Of a DNA stretch of 64,000 nucleotides, positions 56,386 to 64,000 are shown one piece after another. Location: the NCBI GenBank assembly GCA_025201765.1, contig MU623375.1, positions 1 through 64,000 on the forward strand, given 5' to 3'. Both the position numbers and the translations under genes were made by a program. The notes under the pieces are model-generated. The model had not been told where the DNA came from and did not search any database. It saw only the letters and a program-made list of their open reading frames with translations. How positions within the stretch are numbered: position 1 is the stretch's first letter; each line of letters starts with the position of its first letter. Source of the DNA: Daldinia sp. FL1419 (taxonomy: Eukaryota; Ascomycota; Sordariomycetes; Xylariales; Hypoxylaceae).

Positions 56386-59300
56386 TTAACGTACGTATTA
56401 TATCCCCCCATTCCCTAGCACTGCCAATTTCTGCTCTCAACCCGCCTAGGACTCTTTGCTACAGAGAGGTACAGGTACGAATAAGGTACTATGTAATAGC
56501 GCGACTAGGCTAGGAAAACATATTCCAGGCCTCGTCTTACCTTGCACACCATCACCCTTTTCGTTCGTTAGGCCTCAAGGGTCAGACAGGGTCTACCGTC
56601 CTTTCAGCCCGACGAGCACTAATGCATAGGTTTGTCCAAGGGGTTGACCCTGTCGCGGTCTCGTATTATTGTTCTGTAAGGTCTTGACTTCATAGCTGCG
56701 CGAAAGCTGTCGATTTCTGCGTTAACTCTTAGGCTGACGATTGATCGCCTTAAGACGCGCACAAAGGTATATACACCCTGCGACCGCGTTCTGAGGGACT
56801 TCGGAGCATTATTTCAATTTACAGTGGTTTTCAATGCTACAGGGAAACAGCTACGGCTTTAAACTGGCACTACATAGCCCCGGCAGAACCTATTTGACGT
56901 GCCAACCCGCTAAAGTAAAGGCCCGACCACGGTGCAATTTTTATCGTTTCAAACCTATTGCGGACTTGGGAATTTCACTTTTACGACGCATTCTGATATA
57001 CCAATGCATCAGTCAAACATACACCTGACGACGGAGCATGCTTATAAAACTGAGCGTTGTATAAATTGATGTTTATAGAAGCCTTGCGGCCTCTGAAGAC
57101 GAACTCCTTACTAACTCCTTACTACGTTTGTGCTGTTGTTGGTTTGAAGTCGGAGATTTCGATTAAGCTAGCTTGCACGGGTCTCGTCACGATAACCACA
57201 GACAACCAGATCTGAGCATTGCAACACGATATTAGTGTCTTGCATATGACGATGTCAAACGGAAATCTCCGATTGGTTATGCAGATCAGAGCGGATACAC
57301 CAAGCACTGACATTCAACGTCCTATCTAAGTCTTATGAGCGCAATTAAACAGTTCTTAGGCGGGCCTTTTAATCTAAGAGGGGGTTGAACGGTTTGTCTT
57401 GAAGCATCCCTATGGCCAGCCGGGCTCTGGCGGCTCATCGCGAACAAATCATCGTCCAATCAAAAAAGGAAATGCATTCTTATAAGGAGATCCTATTTTC
57501 AGCCTCAATTCGCCTACGCACATACATCAACTTAAGGTAAAGAATCGGGCGATATTCAGACGCGCTATGCAAACGCACGCATAACGATTGTCTCATTTCC
57601 GTAGCTCGGTCGCCTTCCAAGTTAGGACCTCAATTACCTATCAGATAACATTGCCAATTCTGCGTGCATGGCGTGGCGCATGAACTGAGCCCAAAGCGGT
57701 CGAAAGGCTCGGCCTTTAGACTCGCGCCGATCATGGAGACATTGCTCAGCCTTTTTTTCACTTTCAATTATGAAAAGCCGTCGATGAGACGATGGGACCA
57801 TGATAACTAAAGCGTTAAGGCTACCTGGCTTGCCTGGCTGCTTGCTAGGTAGAAAGCCTCCGTGCGCCGCGATTTGACGTGACAGATCCGGATCGATCGG
57901 AATCTGCTGTGCGCTACCAAATCGGATTCTGTCATATTAACCTCAAGAGATCCGAGCTTCAACTCTAATCTAACTTGTAAATAGAGACGATGCCGGAAGC
58001 GATAAGCCCCATACGATCCCCTAATATGTATTATCTATCCCCCTAGTCACTCAGTTCCCCAGTCCCCTTTGGCACGTCCATGTCTATTCCATCCATGCCC
58101 ATGTCTTCTAAGGTAGGTGTGATGGTTAATTGGTACTGCGGGAATGCGTCGCATACTGGCGCATGCTGCAGTCTGCATTGCCGGGGGCTGACTGGCTGGT
58201 AATCGCTGGCTAGAGGGAATTTGGTAGGCTAGACTTAGCCATCATCCATGCTCACATTGCAGCATGGCTTTCGTGCAGCTAAATTCCCTTAAACGTGCAA
58301 ATGATTGTTTCTTATAAGCTGCGGCAACAGGGGCGCTCGTTGAGGACCCCTCACTGTAAGGCCGGCGGCAGTTGAAACGAGATCCCACACCGCTGGAATA
58401 TATTACTAGGTAACGTATATCGCTTCTGCAGAGTCTGTGCAAAGCCTGTGCAGAACCACGTCAGCATTGACAGCAAGGGCGGCACGGTACGCGACGGGTA
58501 AATCAGCCATCCATCGTGGTCGCCATGCTTAAGTTGCTGCAAAAGCTTTCGAAGCCTGCAAAAGGTTGCAAAGGTCTTGGAGATCCTGCGACGACAACGG
58601 CAACAAGCAGCAAGGATCTACTTGACCCTGTTGCGTATTGTTGCGTCTTTCCTGCGTCTATCCTGCGTCTACATGCCTTGGAGATAAACACCGAACGAAC
58701 TATCAACATATTACGCCAACGACGGCTTCACAGAGCTTCCTAAAAGTCATACCATTTCGTCTCCTACTATATCGTGCATGATACGATCCGACCCGACTCA
58801 AATTATAACGCGTTAAAGCATGGCATAACGCCTCTTTTTTCCGAGATGGATTCCTGGGCATGGATATTTATCCCAAATGACAACGGTGGGTTAATGCTAC
58901 GGGAATCTTGATGGCACACCCTCGTAGATAGCTTCTAGGATACCACGTGCGTATCAGAACAAGCGACGAAGCACGGTACAACATATACTACTAGGCATGG
59001 CGGACATGGCAGACGAGCGGACGAATGATATGCTAACGTCTCCGCCAACAGAGGAATATGGGCGGCGCCACATGCAAAAGGGACATAATCTCACCGCAAG
59101 ACGAGACAGTTGCTACTCGAGTCAACAAACACCCGTAAACTTGTCAGCACCTGACTAGCCGTCTGCCGGGATTCTAAATCAGGAGGTCCCGGCCGAATCT
59201 AGCTGACGGCATTACCTCAGGTTAAGGCTAAGTCACAACAACGGCAGCGGCAGCAACGGCCTAACGGCGGGAAGGATATATTACTTCGCGTTGGTAGTAT

Positions 59301-59699
59301 TCCTCGTAGATGTCAGAGTAGCACCGCCAGCCACGGTTCTCTAATAAGATAAAGGGAAAAAATGCCTCTCGAAGAGGGGAAAGGCAGGCTTGAGGTCTAG
59401 TTGCATCTCGTCGGTAGTGTGTAAGAGTGCCTTTCCGCAATGCGTTCTGTACGAGTACGTGTGAGTTTCGAATCTATATGAGACTACGCACGCCACAGCC
59501 GACCAACGGCATGAACGAATTTGAGCATCTCGACTCCCCACGGTCTCCGCAATCGTTGCGTGCCAGGGGCAAGCCGAAGAGCTAAGGAAGCTGAACCATT
59601 GGAGGGGTGGGAGAGCAGCAGCTATGCTCGCAGGGAAAACTAGGAATAGTGGATTTGGGGGTTATATCGCAGCCGTGTTATATGTGACAATGACAGCGC

Positions 59700-59730
59700 A
59701 CACACCACACACCACACACCACACACACCA
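59700..59730. repeat. CACACACC-type satellite
   Basis: Four successive CACAC-CA units in non-coding DNA. Confidence 0.85.
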
Positions 59731-59939
59731 TAAAACCACAGGCACACATACGCACACAAGACAATTAACACAACTGCTGCTCAGGGCCAATCCGCTGTCT
59801 CGGTGGCGAACCTCGGAACCAACCCCCCCTAACTACCCCCCCTAGAAGCAACAAGAGCCGGCGTGATTAGCGTGCAGCAACCTTTCAAAGGGTACTGTAG
59901 ATCGAAGTTCCCAGATCAAGAGAACGTGGTGTACCTAGC

Positions 59940-59943
<4 letters not shown>

Positions 59944-59970
<27 letters not shown>
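59944..59970. repeat. 27-T homopolymer followed by (CTT)n
   Basis: Uninterrupted T run followed by four CTT units; its length may be unstable or mis-assembled. Confidence 0.95.
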
Positions 59971-60431
59971 CTTCTTCTTCTTCTCTTTCGATTTCGATTT
60001 TGTTGCACGTTTTTTTTCTTCCTCGCTGTTGGCTGGCGTTGAGCTTGTTGCTACCGTTACTGTAACCGTATCTCGAGTTCGGGGAGTACTGTATGTGCGT
60101 AGTAGGCCTACCGGTCTACCGTACTATGCTATGCGTGTGAAAGAAAGTCGAGACCTTCCTTTTCCCTTTGCACGCACGACTACGCGTATATATTGTAATA
60201 CGTGTGTGGTATGTGGTAGGTATGCGTGTAATGCGTGTATGTGTTGTGTGTGTAAGTACATACGATGCCGGGACCGCAAGGCGGTGAATCCGGTTTCCGG
60301 AATCAGGGATCAGGCCACAACGCCCATCCAAGGAGTTGTGCCCTTCGAGTTTCGAAACTCGAGGCTACTGTATGTATTATTCCGCTTGCTGACTGTCTAA
60401 CTATCCGACCTGCTGGTTGGTTGGTCCAAGG

Positions 60432-60452
60432 AAGCAAGCAAGCAAGCAAGCA
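60432..60452. repeat. (AAGC)5 microsatellite
   Basis: Five AAGC units. Confidence 0.9.
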
Positions 60453-61181
60453 GGCGGGCAGGTAAAGCCATGTTTATGGATAATGCGCCGCCTCGTCCTT
60501 CCGCTCCGCTTTGCTATGGCTTTACTGCGCCTAAATTTTTATGCACAGTATATCAACTTCTCACCGGGGTACCCACGGAGAAACTGCGTGGCCCTGGAGA
60601 AAAAACACAGCACCGCCCATCGTTAACGTGAACCTATCGTGGTGCATATTTATGTCCGTGTACGTAATTTGTTAGGCATCTATCAGTTTAACCTAGTTAC
60701 TTAGCCTGTTTGTACGTAAGAAGTTGTGCCTGGGTACGGATCCGTAGAGGAAGTTTTACTTTTACAGAGTTAAGAGAATAGGCGACTAGAATAGAGAGAA
60801 ATAGAGAGAGAATGAACAGCGTGAAAAGTGTGAGAGAAGAGCCACAACACGCTTCACGTTTCACGCCCCGAAAACTTTCCAGGGGGGTTTGCCAGAAGAG
60901 GGGGCCAAAAAAAAAATCCCGTGCACACAAATAAGTGGCTGGTATTATAGACAGCAATGGCAACAATTCATCGCCTGGAACTCCCTCGTCCTTATCGGGA
61001 CGGGATTCGACGGGCAAGCTCCGCAGTAAGCTCGTCGCGATGTAACACGAATCGGTACGAAATTTACATACCGTTACTAGGTTAGCTAGGTAATTACCTA
61101 CGTACTTTTAGTTTCTGTCTAATTAATGTAGTGGCTAAGCTACCTACGTAATGGATCATTTGTTGTTGTTATGTTGGACAC

Positions 61182-61226
61182 TTTTTTTTTTTTTAAAAAA
61201 AAAAAGAGCGAGAGAGAGAGAGAGAG
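61182..61226. repeat. T13A11 block plus (AG)n
   Basis: Thirteen T then eleven A form a self-complementary block, followed after GAGCG by about eight AG units. Confidence 0.9.
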
Positions 61227-62633
61227 CAACATTTCTCGCAGCACGTTCATGTAGGTACAAATTAGATATGCGGGCCGTTTCAACACCACCACCGCATGTT
61301 AGAACGTTTCAAAACAGCGGCAAACGTGACCTCCGCTATGGAAATATCGCGAAGGGGTTTGCGACCAATTGGCAATTATTATTAAGGTACTAAGTAGATC
61401 AGAAGGTAGTTAGTTTAGTCATGAAATATCGTATACGGATGCTTTTCCTTGGAGGGGGGTGTGGTGTTCGTTGGGTTTCGCCCACGATCTTCCCCTACGA
61501 TTCCCTAGCTCTTTTTTTTTTTTTTTTTTTCAGCGTCCAAACCTTTTTTCCCTCTTGCTCGCAGTCCCACGCCTAGATGTCATCGACTTTCTGTAAGCCT
61601 GGACTCTGATTCGCTCCGCACTCCCTCCTGTTCATGCTCCTACGCACTCGAATGGGGCCAAAAAGTCTTTTGGCCGAAACGTTTTACCTAGCATGGCTAG
61701 GCGCGTGCTTCTCGAAAAGTACGGTGAGACACGTCTTTCTCTCTCGTACCTCGCTGTACTTTTCGGTTGTTGTTTGTTGTTTTTTATCCATGGGTATCTT
61801 TTCTGCCAACTCCTCAATCCATTGTTCTTTTCTCGGATCCTCGTTCCCAATCTGCCCGAGCCTGCCGCCCAAGTTGCGGTCAACGTAAAAAATAAGCCGT
61901 AGTGTCTTCCTTTCCTATGATCTTGTGCCTACCCCTGCTCCGGTAGAATACTATCGTCGTAGGTCGTAGGTCGTAGTCAGATGGCGATTGTGATCGAAAA
62001 AAAGGACAAAGTAAAGTTAGAAGCGTTTCTCGTCTTGAAACGCATGTGCAGTAAATGTATTGACTTGAGTTATTCTGTAAATCAAACGAGTTTCAAAGTA
62101 GTCCCCTAAATCCCCTCTTCCCATGATGTCTAGATTTAGTCGTGAATGTGTCAATATTACGAATAAAGGCATGCCCGTCGTGGTTTGGTATCTCTAGTAT
62201 TAAGCAATTACCCGCCCCGAAGGCCAGGTGAAGGTAAAACCCTGGCCTATTACTATTTGTTGTACAATATTCGATTGGTGATGACAGTAAAGATATCTTT
62301 GCAAATATGCTTGCTGCGTCGCGCGTCTTAGATCGGTAATTCCGTAAGGCTAATTTAGTCGTGAAGGGGCGGCAGAGTTCCTCCTTTCTTCGTTATTTCT
62401 GCCGAGTCGACAACATTTCATGACCAATCCCTAATTCACGGTCTCCGATAACAGGTTAACGTATTATAGCATTCGACGGCGCTGCCGAAATGTGTTCGTC
62501 ATGTTGCCACCCTAGTCTTAGAGTGCCGGTGATGGTGGTATGCGCTTCTGGTTACTCTTTAACCCTGAAGCTGCTGCGGATAGATGGTGTCCCCAGCCCC
62601 AGGAGCTGATACTCCTGGCGGGGACGCTGATTG

Positions 62634-63910
62634 CTATAAGTTTTCCTCCCCGACGTCTGGCACCTCTCCGGAAAGCTGCGCCGCCCGCTCTCGGCAAGCC
62701 TGGGGAGTGAATCCGGGGCCAACTTTGTTGGAAACGAAGCGCCACTTCTCGTTTTCGTAGTCTTGAAGCGCTGTCCGAAGCTTTTGATCCTGTAGGTCCG
62801 TTATTAACATCTGCATTCCGAAGTCTCCTTAAATTATGCAAGTTAGATTGAACGGAACTTACTGTCTCGTCTGTCCATTGGGTCGTCTTTGCTTTAAGCT
62901 TCGTACAATACCTGACTTGAAGCGTACCTGAAGAACGCCCGGGGAAGAAGTCTGCAATCTGCTTCCACGTCAAGCTTTTGTTTTCCTTCAAATCGATAAG
63001 CAGTGCGTCATCTTCGGGCGTAAATTTTAGCTTCGGTCCTCTTGGTCTCGGGGCCGGCGGCGGCATCCCGGCTTGTCCTACTACGCTTGGAGCGCCACCC
63101 CCAGCGGCCCCCATGCTTCCATCGCCTTCGCGCCTCATCATTTTCGAGGGCGGTCCTTGATCCGGTAAGCGATGATGATGGTGAGTTGGCGCCGAACCGG
63201 CAGCCTGCGCATATGCGGCACCCATAGATTGCTGCATACTATCGAGTTCTCCTGATTCAAGTTCAGACATGCCGCCGGATAAGTCAAGGTCGTCTGGACG
63301 GCTCCGTTTCGTCCCAGCGCTGTGCGCCTGCGTAGGCGCCATAGAAGGGTATAGCGGTGGACCAACTACGGCGTGAGGCGACTGCGTTGGTCCGTAGTGT
63401 GAAGGCTGGTGAGCCATATGGCGAGCGGCCGGATGGCCACCGAGATGCGCCGGATCCATCAGGATCGGATGGTGATGGGCGGGGTGATGCTGCGACATGG
63501 TGTGGTGAGAGTGCGACTGCGCTGGCTCATGTAAGCTCCCGTGTCCCGCGTGCTGCATTGGATTTCCTCTGTGATGATGTGTGTCGTATGCGTGTTGAGA
63601 CTGGCTCTGCTCGCCCGGATGCGACTCTTGTGGGGAGTAATCGACATTGTAGTCCGGCCCTACTCGATAGTTGCCCGCCAGTGTGCCGTCGATACATGGG
63701 TTCCGCCAGAGCGAACCGCTCTGGACGGTCGCCGGAGTCTGTATAGAAAGAATTTGATGGACTGGAGCCCCTCGGGGCTGCTGGTGTGCGGGTGGTTGTG
63801 AGTTGGGAGTGCGAGTCTCGCGCGTGGGATCGATGATGATGCCCGTCCTGTCGGATTGGGGATGAATGATTAGTAGGCTGAGCACTTACTTGCCCAGCAG
63901 CCGAGTACAT
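62634..63910 (-). CDS. Myb/SANT-domain DNA-binding protein
   Basis: Probable nuclear transcription factor. My preferred exons (minus strand) are 63910-63890, 63738-62863 and 62810-62634, giving 357 aa. Exon 1 encodes MYSAAGQ and joins in phase to TPATVQSGSLW at a TTCTTTCTATACAG acceptor. An alternative acceptor at 63848 would extend exon 2 but requires a start beyond the window. The middle is low-complexity, with His/Pro/Gln-rich stretches (HHHRG, HSHHTMSQHHPAHHH). A Myb/SANT repeat follows a PRPRGPKLKFTPEDD lead-in, with tryptophan in SLTWKQIADFFPGRSSGTLQVRY. A second degenerate repeat lies in exon 3 (WRFVSNKVGPGFTPQACRERA), joined across a 52-bp intron with a CTAAC branch site. It is a fungus-type two-repeat Myb; targets are unknown. 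Confidence 0.85.
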
Positions 63911-64000
63911 ATGCTGGTGCAGTGGTAGTAGTCGTCGCTGAGCTGAGCTTGGTCAGGTGCGGGATGTTGTAGGATTGTGTGGTGTTAAGGTAAGATCGTC

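Larger units (their letters stand above)
56193..62633. other. Long gene-free spacer with simple repeats and hairpins
   Basis: No supportable gene in 6.4 kb. Notable are a perfect 9-bp hairpin (56362-56385), an 11-bp inverted repeat (57150-57160/57262-57272), CA-rich repeats at 59700-59730, a 27-T run (59944-59970), an AAGC repeat (60432-60452), a T13A11 block (61182-61205) followed by an AG repeat, and another T-run at 61512-61530. The interval 61.4-61.9 kb is C/T-rich like a fungal promoter, but no coding sequence follows it on the plus strand. Confidence 0.5.

Noticed and set aside
63527..63910. MYSAAGQ frame continued without the larger intron
   Set aside because: That frame ends after 127 codons, while the adjacent frame carries the conserved protein into the Myb domain.
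1..64000. Secondary-metabolite cluster, CRISPR array, rRNA genes or intact transposon
   Set aside because: No synthase, transposase, reverse transcriptase, regularly spaced repeat array or rRNA sequence was seen on either strand.

Overview
The window is nuclear DNA of a filamentous ascomycete, most likely a Pezizomycotina member of Sordariomycetes type. The reasons are short introns of 50-210 bp with fungal signals (GTAAGT donors, CTAAC/CTGAC branch sites, YAG acceptors), protein families such as an AA16-type secreted oxidase, an Endo T-like GH18 enzyme and a Pumilio protein with a long disordered N-terminus, and AT-rich spacers peppered with TAGG/CCTA and GGTACC palindromes. I cannot name the species.

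Layout. 1-5815: spacer plus the likely leader of a Pumilio-family gene. 5816-8928 (+): PUF RNA-binding protein, six exons. 8929-13851: gene-poor spacer. 13852-14992 (+): NmrA-like protein. 15400-16935 (-): mitochondrial PP2C phosphatase (PTC5-like). 18028-18967 (+): peroxisomal enoyl-CoA isomerase/hydratase. 19041-21464 (-): COG1 Golgi tether subunit. 26539-28143 (+): fungal conserved protein of unknown function. 30585-31643 (-): GH18 endo-beta-N-acetylglucosaminidase. 33986-37507 (+): RAD26/CSB repair ATPase. 38076-38796 (-) and 39274-40825 (+): divergent ribosomal protein genes RPS14 (uS11) and RPL7 (uL30); RPL7 intron 2 carries a candidate C/D snoRNA. 41392-42418 (-): ISA2 iron-sulfur assembly factor. 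43985-44633 (+): AA16-like LPMO. 45145-46120 (-): Mpv17/PMP22-family membrane protein. 48351-49957 (+): broken fungal gene rich in 9-bp repeats. 50588-52060 (+): 2-dehydropantoate 2-reductase. 52061-62633: 10.5 kb almost without genes, with one frameshifted coding relic near 56 kb. 62634-63910 (-): Myb/SANT protein.

The genes are mostly unrelated housekeeping functions: translation, DNA repair, Golgi tethering, mitochondrial iron-sulfur and phosphatase functions, peroxisomal fat oxidation and pantothenate synthesis, plus two secreted carbohydrate-active enzymes. There is no evident secondary-metabolite cluster and no intact transposon. The most informative non-protein signal is the intronic snoRNA in RPL7: 14 contiguous bases just before a CTGA box are complementary to the 25S rRNA segment that yeast snoRNAs hosted by RPL7 introns also target. 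Other points of interest are an exact PUF recognition code, a uORF whose stop overlaps the RAD26 start codon, and a cluster of 9-bp tandem repeats between 47 and 51 kb. rRNA comparisons and homology statements are from memory, not from a search.
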